This document shows positions 18,339-27,745 of a stretch of 64,000 nt of DNA, piece by piece. Origin of the DNA: Neoaquamicrobium microcysteis (GTDB taxonomy: Bacteria; Pseudomonadota; Alphaproteobacteria; Rhizobiales; Rhizobiaceae). Numbering within the stretch: position 1 is the first letter of the stretch; each line of letters opens with the position of its first letter. The stretch lies in the NCBI RefSeq assembly GCF_008180155.1, contig NZ_VSZS01000052.1:1-64000 (forward strand), in the 5' to 3' direction. The position numbers and the translations under genes are program-made. Below the pieces are notes generated by a model. That model was not told the DNA's origin, searched no databases, and worked only from the letters and a program-made list of their open reading frames with translations.

Positions 18339-18929
18339 ATGGCTTACCAAAGCGAGAGCCTGATCTCTCAAGCACGCGAGATTCGCGAGGCCTCCGCCGT
18401 TAGTCAGCGCGCGCTTAGCGAGCGGGCTGGGCTTACACAGAGCCATATCTCTCAAATCGAAAGCGGCAAGATGGAGCCTGGCCTATCGAGCTTCATCGAC
18501 ATGACCCGCGCGCTCGATCTCGAGCTCATGCTCGTGCCCAAGAAACTCGTGCCCGCGGTATTGGGCCTGGTTAAGGCCCAGGCAACACCCGACATGCATA
18601 TCCACGCCGGTCAGCCCAACGACAAGCGCTTTGCCCGTGCAGAGCGCCTGGTAAAGAAAATGAAGCAGCTCTATGGGAGCTCGGCCGACCTCGATCGCAT
18701 CGAAGAGACGCTTCGATTTCTGCGCCGGGTCAATCTCAGCGATCAGGAGATGCAGCTGGTTCGCGAGCTCATCGCGCGCCTCGAGCGTTATAAGGCGAGC
18801 GCGCAGGCAGCACCCATCTTCCGTGACATTGCGCAGAACCTGCAGCGCCTACGCAACTCGACCGCCCATGCTGCTCCGTCCGAGCCCCGGCCCGCCTATT
18901 CGCTGGACGATGGAGACGTCAATGCCTGA
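18339..18929 (+). CDS. hipB: HipB-like XRE-family antitoxin/regulator
   Basis: This 196-residue protein has an XRE helix-turn-helix at about residues 15-65 (SQRALSERAGLTQSHISQIE) followed by a long helical extension rich in Arg and Glu. Its position immediately before hipA, with an eight-base overlap, identifies it as the HipB partner that binds DNA and neutralises the kinase. It is roughly twice the length of E. coli HipB, and the extra C-terminal 100 residues are of unknown role. Confidence 0.8.
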   Translation: MAYQSESLISQAREIREASAVSQRALSERAGLTQSHISQIESGKMEPGLSSFIDMTRALDLELMLVPKKLVPAVLGLVKAQATPDMHIHAGQPNDKRFARAERLVKKMKQLYGSSADLDRIEETLRFLRRVNLSDQEMQLVRELIARLERYKASAQAAPIFRDIAQNLQRLRNSTAHAAPSEPRPAYSLDDGDVNA

Positions 18930-20154
18930 CGTCTCGGTTCTCGACGTGCGGCTCTACGACGAGCCGATCGGCACCCTGACCCATTTGCAGGGCGATCGGA
19001 CGATCTTTGCCTTCAACGAAGACTATGTCGAGAATCCGGACCGACCGACACTCAGCCTGTCGTTCAAGGACGATCTGGGTGGCCTCATCACCAAGATCCG
19101 CCCGACGCAGCGGGTTGTTCCGCCATTCTTTTCGAACCTTTTACCGGAGGGGGGCCTCCGCCGCTATCTCGCCGAGCGGGCCGGGGTAAACCAGCAGCGC
19201 GAATTCTCCCTGCTTTGGGTGCTGGGTCTCGACCTGCCCGGAGCCCTGTCGATTCATCCAGCGGCAGCCGGCGCTCTTCTGCCTGATGCCGGCGAGGAAC
19301 TGCCGGAATACGCCAAACCCAATGCGCTGCGTTTTTCGCTCGCTGGCGTACAGTTGAAATTTTCCGCGTTCGAGAATGCGGGGAAGGGCGGGGGCCTGAC
19401 CATCCCCGCCGAGGGTGTCGGCGGCTCGTGGATCGTGAAGCTCCCGTCCCAGCAGTTCACGGGCGTTCCGGAGAATGAGTTCTCGATGATGACGATTGCC
19501 GGGATGATCGGCATGGATGTGCCGGTCATCGCCCTTATCGATCTCGATACGATTGCCGGCATTCCTGAAGGCATTGGCGAGCTGAAGGGAAGGGCGCTTG
19601 CCGTCAGCCGCTTCGACCGAACCACCGACGGTCCTGTCCACACAGAGGATTTCGCGCAGGTATTTGGAGTGTTTCCCGACGACAAATACAAGCGCGCGAG
19701 CTACGCGAACATCGCGCGCGTTATCGGTACTGAAGCTGGAGATGCCGGCGCGGCCGAGTTCATTCGCCGGCTCGTGTTCAGCGCGCTGATCGGCAATGGT
19801 GACATGCATCTCAAGAATTGGTCGCTGATCTATCCCGACCGGCGCGCTCCTTTGCTATCGCCTGCCTACGACCTGGTGTCGACCATCCCCTACATCGAAG
19901 GCGAGGACACGGCCGCGCTCAATTTCTCTCGAACCAAGAAGATGGCCGAGTTCGATGCCGATGAGCTTCGCCATCTGGCGGCAAAGGCGCTTCTGCCCGA
20001 AAAACTCGTCATCGACACCGCCGCCGAAACCGTCCAGCGATTTCGACAGGCGTGGGCGGCCGAGAAGAAGAACCTGCCCCTCGCAGCCAACGTGGTGCAG
20101 GCCATCGACGCCCACGCCCCAACCGTGCCGCTCTACGAAGACCTCGCGCAATAG
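18922..20154 (+). CDS. hipA: HipA-type serine/threonine kinase toxin
   Basis: This 410-residue protein has the N-terminal HipA domain (residues 1-110, with FAFNEDY and LPEGGLRRYL) and the C-terminal kinase domain with SLAGVQLKFS, the substrate-positioning SWIVKLPS, catalytic NGDMHLKNWSL and metal-binding LSPAYDLVST. HipA kinases phosphorylate aminoacyl-tRNA synthetases and slow growth; the target here is unknown. The start at 18922 overlaps hipB by eight bases, so translation is coupled. Confidence 0.88.
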   Translation: MPDVSVLDVRLYDEPIGTLTHLQGDRTIFAFNEDYVENPDRPTLSLSFKDDLGGLITKIRPTQRVVPPFFSNLLPEGGLRRYLAERAGVNQQREFSLLWVLGLDLPGALSIHPAAAGALLPDAGEELPEYAKPNALRFSLAGVQLKFSAFENAGKGGGLTIPAEGVGGSWIVKLPSQQFTGVPENEFSMMTIAGMIGMDVPVIALIDLDTIAGIPEGIGELKGRALAVSRFDRTTDGPVHTEDFAQVFGVFPDDKYKRASYANIARVIGTEAGDAGAAEFIRRLVFSALIGNGDMHLKNWSLIYPDRRAPLLSPAYDLVSTIPYIEGEDTAALNFSRTKKMAEFDADELRHLAAKALLPEKLVIDTAAETVQRFRQAWAAEKKNLPLAANVVQAIDAHAPTVPLYEDLAQ

Positions 20155-20941
20155 AGCATGTTACCACCGGAGCCGGTCGTCGAGTTGATAGGTCACGCGT
20201 CGATCAGGCGCATTGATCGCTTTTGAAGAAGGCAGCTTTCCAAAATCGAAAGAAGCCAGCCCCTTTGAAACTCTAAATCCAATTTCGCACCATGTCCCCG
20301 GCGCGGAGACAAGGAAACGGATAGTGGAACCCTGCGACCAGCATCCGCTCGCTGGCCGCTCGGTTGACGATGAGTCGACGAGAAGCTGCAGCTGTCTCCC
20401 GGTCCCGATCGCGACCCGGTCGCCATGGCTGGCTAATGTTGGCGGCAGGATGGAAGGCGAGATCTGCGGCAAGAAGGAGTTGGTCGCCGCCGGAGGGGAC
20501 AAGGAAGGTTGCCATGCCGGCGAGTGTCCGGCAGCAGAGATCGTTGTCAGGCCCGGCAGAATTTCGTCACCCGCCGCGTACATCACGACGTCGTTTGTGA
20601 CAGGCTCCAGGCTCTGCGTGATATTGGCCGCAAACCGTCATCTGAAGTCCTCCGGCACCGGCATGTAGGAGAGGTCTGGCTCGCGGTTGATTTCCTCGAG
20701 TTCAAGTTGGTGTCGACCATCAAGGCTGGTCTCCAGATTGCTCAGCTTCCATGCGCGCCGGGAGCTTCTCACCAGCAGCAAGGTCGCAGGACGCCGCCAA
20801 GCAGTCTCCCTTCTTAACACTCAAGTCGAATATCCGATCCAAGAGCGAGTGCCGGCAACAGACGGAACATGTTTCCAGACGTTCCACGGATTCTTCCGTT
20901 GACATCCATCCCCAATAAAATAACGTAGACACTGAAAAGTA
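20155..20941. other. Long intergenic region, nothing recognised
   Basis: About 790 bases between hipA and the control region of the M81 peptidase gene. Short frames exist on both strands, including a minus-strand frame near 20725-20905 beginning MSTEESVERLETCSVCCRHS, but none matches a family I know or carries a good ribosome binding site. It may hold decayed genes. Confidence 0.4.
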
Positions 20942-20967
20942 TGCATGTCCACTATAAAGTACATGCA
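20942..20967. promoter_or_regulatory. Inverted repeat upstream of the peptide/D-amino-acid operon
   Basis: Perfect seven-base arms TGCATGT and ACATGCA are separated by 12 bases, ending 40 bases before the start of the M81 peptidase gene. The position suits an operator, possibly for the IclR regulator at 28970-29770. That link is inference; I did not find the same repeat upstream of the regulator. Confidence 0.45.
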
Positions 20968-21007
20968 GCGTGCACAAGCCGTAGAACAATAATGGGGACG
21001 GTTGGCT

Positions 21008-22462
21008 ATGCGTGTGTTCACCGCAGTTCTTGCGACGGAAACCAATACCTTTTCGCCGATCCCGACAGGGCTCGGCGCTTTCAAGTCGCAGGGCGAATAC
21101 TACCCTGCCGGCCAGCATCCTGATCGGATGACCCTGTTCGGCGCGCCGCTGTGGGTGGCGCGCGAGAGGGCGCGCGACAAGGGATGGAGCGTGGTGGAGG
21201 GCATGGTGGCCTTCGCCCAGCCGGGCGGCAAGACCACGCGCATCGCCTACGATGCGCTGCGGAGCGAACTGCTGGACGACCTGCGGGCAGCCGGGAAGGT
21301 CGACATGGTGCTGCTCGGCCTGCATGGCGCGATGATCGCCGACGGGTGCGACGACTGCGAGGGAGACATCCTGCGCGCCGTGCGCGAGATCGTCGGCCCC
21401 GACGTGGTCATCGGCGCGGAACTCGATCCGCACTGCCATCTGACACAGGTGATGATGGACAATGCGGACGTGATGGTCGCGTTCAAGGAATACCCGCACA
21501 CCGATCTCTACGAACGCGGCGTCGAACTCGTCGACCTCTGCATGGCAGCGGTGGAAAAGCGCATCCGCCCCGTCGCCGCGCTCGCAGATACCGGTATGGC
21601 GACGCTGATTTTCACCACGAGCGAGCCGGGCATTTCGCTGGTCGAGCGGATGAAGGAGATGGAGCGTCTCGACGGGGTGCTCTCGGTTTCCATCGTTCAG
21701 GGATTTCCCTGGGCCGACGTGCCCGACATGGGCACGCGGGTGCTCGTCTATACCAATGGAGATCAGGCACTCGCCGACAGGCTGGCGCGCGAATTCGCCA
21801 CCGACCTTTATGCCATGCGTGAAGATATCGACGTGCCCAAGCCGGGTATCGACGAAGTGCTGGACGTTGCGCTGGCGGAGCCGACCGGTCCGGTCGTCAT
21901 CGCCGATGGCGCGGACAATGCCGGCGGTGGCGCGGCGAGCGACTCGACCTTCATGCTGCGCCGGATGCTGGAGCGCGGCATCGACAGCGCCGCGCTTGGC
22001 CCGATCTGGGACCCGGTGTCCGTACAGCTCGTATTCGATGCGGGCGAGGGCGCCGTCATGCCGCTGCGGATCGGCGGAAAGGTGGGGCCGTCGTCGGGCG
22101 ACCCGCTTGATGTCGAATGCACGGTCAAGGCATTGCGGCGCGACATGAAGATGGGCGGGCTCGGCGGCATCACGGTGTCGCTCGGCGACTGCGCGCTGAT
22201 CGAGGTCGCGGGGATCGACGTGGTGCTGACTACGATCCGCTTCCAGGCAATGGACACCGACCTGTTCACCCAGCTCGGATGTGACCTCGCAACGCGCCGC
22301 ATCGTCGTCGTCAAGTCGACGCAGCACTTCTACGCTTCCTATTCGAAGGTGGCGAAGAAGGTGCTCTATGCCGCCGCGCGCGGGACCGTCACGCCCGACC
22401 TTTCGAGCCTGCCTTACACCCGCATCGCGTCGCCGAAATGGCCGATCTCGGCAGGTCGCTGA
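21008..22462 (+). CDS. M81 family metallopeptidase (MlrC/microcystinase C type)
   Basis: This 484-residue protein belongs to the M81 family, which includes microcystinase C. It begins MRVFTAVLATETNTFSPI, has the DUF1485 domain at residues 1-285, and shows probable zinc ligands Asp140 and His142 (ELDPHCH) and His164 (EYPHTD). The C-terminal MlrC domain contains DGADNAGGGAASDS. Family members hydrolyse peptides with unusual or D residues. It is the first gene of an apparent operon with the ABC importer; the start at 21008 is preferred over the TTG two codons upstream. Confidence 0.85.
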   Translation: MRVFTAVLATETNTFSPIPTGLGAFKSQGEYYPAGQHPDRMTLFGAPLWVARERARDKGWSVVEGMVAFAQPGGKTTRIAYDALRSELLDDLRAAGKVDMVLLGLHGAMIADGCDDCEGDILRAVREIVGPDVVIGAELDPHCHLTQVMMDNADVMVAFKEYPHTDLYERGVELVDLCMAAVEKRIRPVAALADTGMATLIFTTSEPGISLVERMKEMERLDGVLSVSIVQGFPWADVPDMGTRVLVYTNGDQALADRLAREFATDLYAMREDIDVPKPGIDEVLDVALAEPTGPVVIADGADNAGGGAASDSTFMLRRMLERGIDSAALGPIWDPVSVQLVFDAGEGAVMPLRIGGKVGPSSGDPLDVECTVKALRRDMKMGGLGGITVSLGDCALIEVAGIDVVLTTIRFQAMDTDLFTQLGCDLATRRIVVVKSTQHFYASYSKVAKKVLYAAARGTVTPDLSSLPYTRIASPKWPISAGR

Positions 22463-22529
22463 GCCGGTTTCGTCGCTTCGTTCGTCACATCCCGCCGCGT
22501 CGTCGGCGTCATCAAGGAGGGAACTGTCA

Positions 22530-24155
22530 ATGTTGTCTTTCAATCGTTCGCGCATACCGGGCTTCCCGAACGCCCGTGCCGCCGCACGGGGTGCGGGACG
22601 CGTTCTTGCTGCGGGCGTGTTCGCCCTTGCTGCCACCACGGCCCACGCGCAGGAAAAGACTGTGACCGCTGTGATGCACTCGGGCCTGCGCATGCTCGAC
22701 CCGATCGTCAGCACGGCTCACATCACCCGCAATCATGGCTATATGGTCTATGATGTGCTCGTGGCGATGGATGCCGAGGGCGCTGTACAGCCGCAGATGG
22801 CCAGCTGGCAGGTGTCTGATGACAGGCTCATCTATACGTTTACCTTGCGTGATGGGCTCTCCTTCCATGACGGCGCGGATGTGACGGCCGCCGATGTCGT
22901 CGCCTCGCTCCAGCGCTGGGGCGCGCGCGACGGTGCGGCGGCGTTCCTGATGGAAGCGACCGGCAGCATCGAGGCGGTCGACGCCAAGACCGTCGTCTGG
23001 ACGCTCACCGAACCTTTCCCGCTGCTGCTGGACGTGCTCGCGAAGCAGTCATCTGTGCCCGCCTTCATCATGCCGGAGCGCGTAGCCGCAACATCTCCGG
23101 ACGAAACGATCACCGAATATGTCGGCTCAGGTCCGTTCGTCTTCGTCGAGGGAGAATTCCAGCCCGGCGTCAAGATCGTCTACGAACGCTTCGACGACTA
23201 CGCCCCGCGTGAGGAGCCCGCGTCGGGACTTGCCGGCGGCAAGGTCGTCAATGTCGACCGCGTGGAATGGGTGACGATGCCCGACAGCCAGACCGCGATG
23301 AGCGCCCTGATGAATGGGGAGATCGACCTGATCGAGAACTCGCAGATCGACCTTCTGCCGATCCTCGAGACCAGCCCGGACGTCACCGTCGAGATTCGCG
23401 ACCCGCTCGGCTATCAGGGCTTTGCCCGGATGAACTTCAAGCATCCGCCCTTCGATGACGTGCGTATGCGCAAGGCCGCCATGATGGCGCTCGGCCAGGA
23501 GCAGGCCATGGCCACGATGATCGGCAATCCAGATTATTACTGGCTGTGCGGCGCGATCTTCGGCTGCGGCACCCCGCTGGGCGACGAGGCCGGTGCCGAA
23601 AGCCTGAAGGCGGGCGGCGACAAGGCCGCAGCAAGGAAGATGCTCGAGGAAGCCGGTTACGACAATACGCCGGTCGTCATCATGCAGGCGACAGACATCG
23701 GCGCCATGGGCACCATCCCGGTCGTGATCGCGTCGGACCTTCGCGAAGCCGGCTTCAACGTCGATCTCCAGTCAATGGACTGGCAAACGCTGGTGTCGCG
23801 CCGCGCCAGCATGAATCCGCCGTCGGAAGGTGGCTGGAACATCTTCACCAGCTTTGCCAGCGGCGTCGAGGCGAATACGCCTCTCGTGCATCCGATCCTG
23901 CCGTCGACCGGCGACACCGGCTGGTTCGGCTGGGCGACAGATCCGGAGCTTGAAGAGATGCGCGCTGCCTATCTAAAAGCCGAGGGCCTTGAAGAGCAGA
24001 AGCAAATTGCGCACGACATCCAGGCGCGGGTGCTCGACAACGTGATCTTCGTTCCGCTCGGCAACTACGCTTTCGTGCAGGCGCGCAGCAACAAGCTGAC
24101 GGACATGCTGCCGACAGCGGTTCCGGTGTTCTGGAACGTGAACATCGCCGACTGA
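22530..24155 (+). CDS. Peptide ABC transporter substrate-binding protein (family 5)
   Basis: This 541-residue protein has a long signal peptide (cleavage expected after ATTAHAQ, about residue 38) and the SBP_bac_5 fold with QPQMASWQVSDDRLIYTFTL, RDGLSFHDGADVTAADVVAS and FARMNFKHPPFDDVRMRKA. It binds oligopeptides or related compounds in the periplasm. AAGGAGGG precedes the start. It follows the peptidase gene by 67 bases and precedes the permease genes. Confidence 0.93.
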   Translation: MLSFNRSRIPGFPNARAAARGAGRVLAAGVFALAATTAHAQEKTVTAVMHSGLRMLDPIVSTAHITRNHGYMVYDVLVAMDAEGAVQPQMASWQVSDDRLIYTFTLRDGLSFHDGADVTAADVVASLQRWGARDGAAAFLMEATGSIEAVDAKTVVWTLTEPFPLLLDVLAKQSSVPAFIMPERVAATSPDETITEYVGSGPFVFVEGEFQPGVKIVYERFDDYAPREEPASGLAGGKVVNVDRVEWVTMPDSQTAMSALMNGEIDLIENSQIDLLPILETSPDVTVEIRDPLGYQGFARMNFKHPPFDDVRMRKAAMMALGQEQAMATMIGNPDYYWLCGAIFGCGTPLGDEAGAESLKAGGDKAAARKMLEEAGYDNTPVVIMQATDIGAMGTIPVVIASDLREAGFNVDLQSMDWQTLVSRRASMNPPSEGGWNIFTSFASGVEANTPLVHPILPSTGDTGWFGWATDPELEEMRAAYLKAEGLEEQKQIAHDIQARVLDNVIFVPLGNYAFVQARSNKLTDMLPTAVPVFWNVNIAD

Positions 24156-24220
24156 CGCCGTCCGGCCCGGTCTACGACACGGCAGGCCGGGCCGCACCAT
24201 CCCTCAGGAGACAGGGCGAC

Positions 24221-25162
24221 ATGCTGGGTTACATCGTCAAGCGCATCCTGGCCGTCATTCCGGTCATGGCGATCGTCGCCCTGATCGTCTTCCTGATCCT
24301 GCGGCTGACGCCCGGCGATCCGGCCGCCATCATTGCCGGCGACACGGCGACGCCGGACCAGATCGCCAGCCTGCGCGAGAGCATGGGTCTCAACGAGCCG
24401 ATCTACGTCCAGTTCTTCCAGTGGATAGGGCAGTTGCTGCACGGCGACCTGGGCACCTCGCTCCTGTCCGGCACCTCGGTCAACGCGCTTATCGCCGACC
24501 GCATCTGGCCGACGCTCAACATCGCGCTCCTCAGCATCGTCATGTCGGTCGCGATCGCCGTGCCGCTCGGCACGCTTGCGGCATGGCGGCACGGCAGGTT
24601 CGGCGACCATGTCGTGATGGCGATCTCCGTCGCCGGCTTTTCTGTTCCCGCCTTCGTCGTCGGCTATGTGCTGATCAAGGTCTTCGCGGCCGATCTTCGC
24701 TGGCTGCCCGTCCAGGGCTACCGCGCACCGTCGCAGGGCATGGGCGAATTCCTGCGCCATGCGATCCTTCCGGCGATGACCCTGACCGCCGCCTATGTCG
24801 CGCTCACCGCCCGGATGACGCGGGCAAGCCTGCTCAACGTGCTGGGCGAGGACTACATCCGCACCGCCCATGCCAAGGGCGTCAAGGACGTCACGGTGCT
24901 GCTGCGCCATGGCCTGCGAAACGCCGCGGTGCCGATCCTGACCGTGGTGGGCACAGGCTTCGCGATGTTGTTGTCGGGCGTGGTCGTGGTCGAGAGCGTT
25001 TTCAACATCCCCGGCATCGGACGCCTTACCATCGACGCCGTGATGGCGCGCGACTACCCCGTCATCCAGGGCATGATCCTTCTCACCAGCGGCATCTATG
25101 TGCTGGTCAACCTGCTGATCGACATCGCCTACACCGTTTTCGACCCGAGGATCCGCTACTGA
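24221..25162 (+). CDS. Peptide ABC transporter permease (DppB/OppB family)
   Basis: This 313-residue inner-membrane permease begins MLGYIVKRILAVIPVMAIVA, has the family motif LRLTPGDPA near residue 27, six membrane segments, and the EAA-type loop DYIRTAHAKGVKDVTVLLRH that contacts the ATPase. A CAGGAGA site precedes the ATG. Its stop overlaps the start of the next permease by one base (TGATG). Confidence 0.94.
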   Translation: MLGYIVKRILAVIPVMAIVALIVFLILRLTPGDPAAIIAGDTATPDQIASLRESMGLNEPIYVQFFQWIGQLLHGDLGTSLLSGTSVNALIADRIWPTLNIALLSIVMSVAIAVPLGTLAAWRHGRFGDHVVMAISVAGFSVPAFVVGYVLIKVFAADLRWLPVQGYRAPSQGMGEFLRHAILPAMTLTAAYVALTARMTRASLLNVLGEDYIRTAHAKGVKDVTVLLRHGLRNAAVPILTVVGTGFAMLLSGVVVVESVFNIPGIGRLTIDAVMARDYPVIQGMILLTSGIYVLVNLLIDIAYTVFDPRIRY

Positions 25163-26046
25163 TGGCCGATGTCTCCCGTGCGACGACCCCCGGTGGTGGG
25201 ATCGCCCGCCTTCTCGGCCTTCCGCCCGGCACGCGCATCGGCGTGGTGCCCTGGATCGCGCTGGCGATGCTGCTTTTCATCGTGCTGGTCACCGTGTTTG
25301 CGCCGCTGTTTTCGCCGCACGATCCGATTGCGCTGTCGCCGCTCAACCGGCTGAAGCCGTCGAGCGCCGAGTTCCCGCTGGGGACCGACGCCTATGGCCG
25401 CGATGTGCTGTCGCGCGTGCTGTACGGCGGGCAGGTGTCGCTGCTGATCGGCGTGGCCACGGCGGCTATCGCGGTGGTCGCGGGGCTGGCGATCGGGCTG
25501 GTCGCCGGTTTCTTCCGGCTCGCCGATGCCCTTATCATGCGGGTCATGGATGCGTTCATGGCGATCCCGCCCGTGCTTCTGGCGGTCGCGCTGGTCGCCA
25601 TCCACGGGGCGAGCGTCTCGTCCGTGATCCTCGCCATCACCTTTTCCGAAATCCCGCGCGTGGTGCGGCTGGTGCGCTCCATCGTCCTGTCCGCGCGCGA
25701 AGAGCCCTATGTCGAGGCCGCGATCTCGCTCGGCACGCGGATGCCCGTGATCCTGTGGCGGCACCTGATGCCGAACACGCTCGCACCGCTGATTGTGCAG
25801 GCCACCTACATCTGCGCCTCGGCGATCCTCATCGAGGCGATCCTGTCGTTTCTCGGTCTCGGCATTGGCACCGAAACGCCGAGCTGGGGCAACATCATGG
25901 CCGACGGCCGCACCTACTTCATGCTGAAGCCGTCGCTGATCTTCTGGCCGGGCCTAGTCCTGTCGCTGTGCGTGCTGTCGATCAACATCCTCGGCGACAC
26001 CGCGCGCGACATGCTCGATCCGCGTATGCGCAAGCGGGAGGCGTGA
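25162..26046 (+). CDS. Peptide ABC transporter permease (DppC/OppC family)
   Basis: This 294-residue second permease has the OppC N-terminal segment (around residues 28-50, followed by FSPHDPIALSPLNRLKP), the LGTDAYGRDVLSRVLYGG motif, and the EAA loop PYVEAAISLGTRMPVILWRH. It forms a heterodimer with the DppB-like protein. Its start at 25162 overlaps the upstream stop by one base. Confidence 0.94.
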   Translation: MADVSRATTPGGGIARLLGLPPGTRIGVVPWIALAMLLFIVLVTVFAPLFSPHDPIALSPLNRLKPSSAEFPLGTDAYGRDVLSRVLYGGQVSLLIGVATAAIAVVAGLAIGLVAGFFRLADALIMRVMDAFMAIPPVLLAVALVAIHGASVSSVILAITFSEIPRVVRLVRSIVLSAREEPYVEAAISLGTRMPVILWRHLMPNTLAPLIVQATYICASAILIEAILSFLGLGIGTETPSWGNIMADGRTYFMLKPSLIFWPGLVLSLCVLSINILGDTARDMLDPRMRKREA

Positions 26047-26048
26047 TC

Positions 26049-27728
26049 ATGGCGACGCGGTTCAAGACGCAGGACTTCGACCCTGCTGACGAGGTGATCG
26101 CCATCGATCGGCTCTGCGTCGAGCTCGGCACCGCTGAGGGCGGACGCCGTGTGCTCGACGAGGTCAGCCTGACGATCCGGCTCGGCGAGACCGCCTGTCT
26201 GGTCGGCGAAAGCGGGTCGGGCAAGTCGCTGACGTCGCTTGCTGTCATGGGACTTCTCCCCGCAAACGCGATCCGGGTCACGTCCGGCTCGATCCGGCTC
26301 GGCGACACCGACCTTCTCACCCGCAGCGCGCGTGAAATCCGCGCCATGCGCGGCAGCCGCATGTCGATGATCTTCCAGGAGCCGATGACCGCGCTCAACC
26401 CCGTGATGCGCGTCGGCCACCAAATCGCGGAGGTGCTGGAGGCGCACGGCATTGGCTCGACCTCAGAAAGGCGTCGCCGGGTACTCGACATCATGGCGCA
26501 GGTGCACCTCCCCGATGTCGAGCGTGTCTACCGTTCCTATCCGCACCAGCTTTCGGGCGGCCAGCGTCAACGCATCATGATCGCAATGGCGCTCATTCTT
26601 GAGCCGGCTCTCCTTATCGCCGACGAGCCGACGACCGCTCTGGACGTCACCACCCAGCAGCAAATCCTGGGGCTGATCTCTGAGCTTCAGCGCGTCCATG
26701 GGACAGCGGTGCTGTTCATCACCCACGACATGGGGGTGGTATCGGAGATCGCAGACACTGTGCACGTCATGCGGCAGGGGCGCATCGTCGAAAGCGCGCC
26801 AGCGGAGCGGCTTTTCCGCACGCCGCAGCACGACTACACCAAAGCCCTCCTCGACGCTGTCCCGAGCCTGCATCCTCGACAGCCGCGACCGCAAGAGACG
26901 CGGCCGCCGGTGCTCGACGTTGAATCTTTGGGCAAGACCTACGAAAGCGGCGGCTTTCTCAAGAAGCATGTGGCCAAACGCGCCGCGGAGGACGTCACGT
27001 TCCAGCTTCGTCCCGGCCGTACGCTCGGCATCGTCGGCGAAAGCGGCTCCGGCAAGTCGACGGTGGCGCGGTGCGTCATGCGGCTGATCGATCCGACCGA
27101 CGGCACGATCCGCCTCGGGGATGCCGACATCACGCGCCTTTCTCCCGGCCAGTTGCGCAGCCGGCGCGCGAAGATCCAGATCGTTTTCCAGGATCCCTAT
27201 CGCTCGCTCAATCCGCGCCGCAAGATCGTCAGCAGCCTGATCGAGGGACCGATAAATTTCGGCCTGCCGCGTAACCAGGCAATCGAACGTGCCAGAACGC
27301 TGCTCGAAACGGTGGGCTTGCCGGCCGATGCGCTCGACTGTTACCCGCACCAGTTCTCCGGTGGCCAGCGGCAGCGCATCGCCATCGCCCGCGCCGTCGC
27401 GATGGAGCCGGATGTGATCGTCGCCGACGAGGCCGTGTCGGCGTTGGACGTATCGGTGCAGGACCAGGTGCTGCACCTGCTGGAAGATCTGCAGCGCGAT
27501 CTTGGAATAGCCATCCTGTTCATCACGCACGATTTGAGGGTCGCGGCGCAGATATGCGACGACGTCATCGTGATGCAGCACGGCAAGGTGGTCGAGCACG
27601 GCACGGCCGGCGACGTGCTGGTGTCGCCACGCCACGCCTATACGCGGGCGCTCATCGAGGCGGCACCGGGGCGCGGCTGGGACTTTGCCGCCGGCCGCGA
27701 GATCGCGCGCGAAGAGACGAACGCCTGA
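26049..27728 (+). CDS. Dipeptide ABC transporter ATP-binding protein (fused DppD-DppF)
   Basis: This 559-residue protein carries two complete ABC ATPase domains, so it replaces separate DppD and DppF. The first half has Walker A GESGSGKS at about residue 55, signature LSGGQRQRI and Walker B LLIADEPTT. The second half has Walker A GESGSGKST, signature FSGGQRQRIA and Walker B VIVADEAVS. The start at 26049 follows the permease stop by two bases. It completes the importer. Confidence 0.94.
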   Translation: MATRFKTQDFDPADEVIAIDRLCVELGTAEGGRRVLDEVSLTIRLGETACLVGESGSGKSLTSLAVMGLLPANAIRVTSGSIRLGDTDLLTRSAREIRAMRGSRMSMIFQEPMTALNPVMRVGHQIAEVLEAHGIGSTSERRRRVLDIMAQVHLPDVERVYRSYPHQLSGGQRQRIMIAMALILEPALLIADEPTTALDVTTQQQILGLISELQRVHGTAVLFITHDMGVVSEIADTVHVMRQGRIVESAPAERLFRTPQHDYTKALLDAVPSLHPRQPRPQETRPPVLDVESLGKTYESGGFLKKHVAKRAAEDVTFQLRPGRTLGIVGESGSGKSTVARCVMRLIDPTDGTIRLGDADITRLSPGQLRSRRAKIQIVFQDPYRSLNPRRKIVSSLIEGPINFGLPRNQAIERARTLLETVGLPADALDCYPHQFSGGQRQRIAIARAVAMEPDVIVADEAVSALDVSVQDQVLHLLEDLQRDLGIAILFITHDLRVAAQICDDVIVMQHGKVVEHGTAGDVLVSPRHAYTRALIEAAPGRGWDFAAGREIAREETNA

Positions 27729-27745
27729 ATCGGGGAATATCATCC

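Noticed and set aside
20720-22714. Minus-strand frame of 664 codons opposite the M81 peptidase gene
   Set aside because: It is rich in His, Arg and Asp and has no family motifs. High GC produces long antisense frames; the plus strand carries a clear peptidase.
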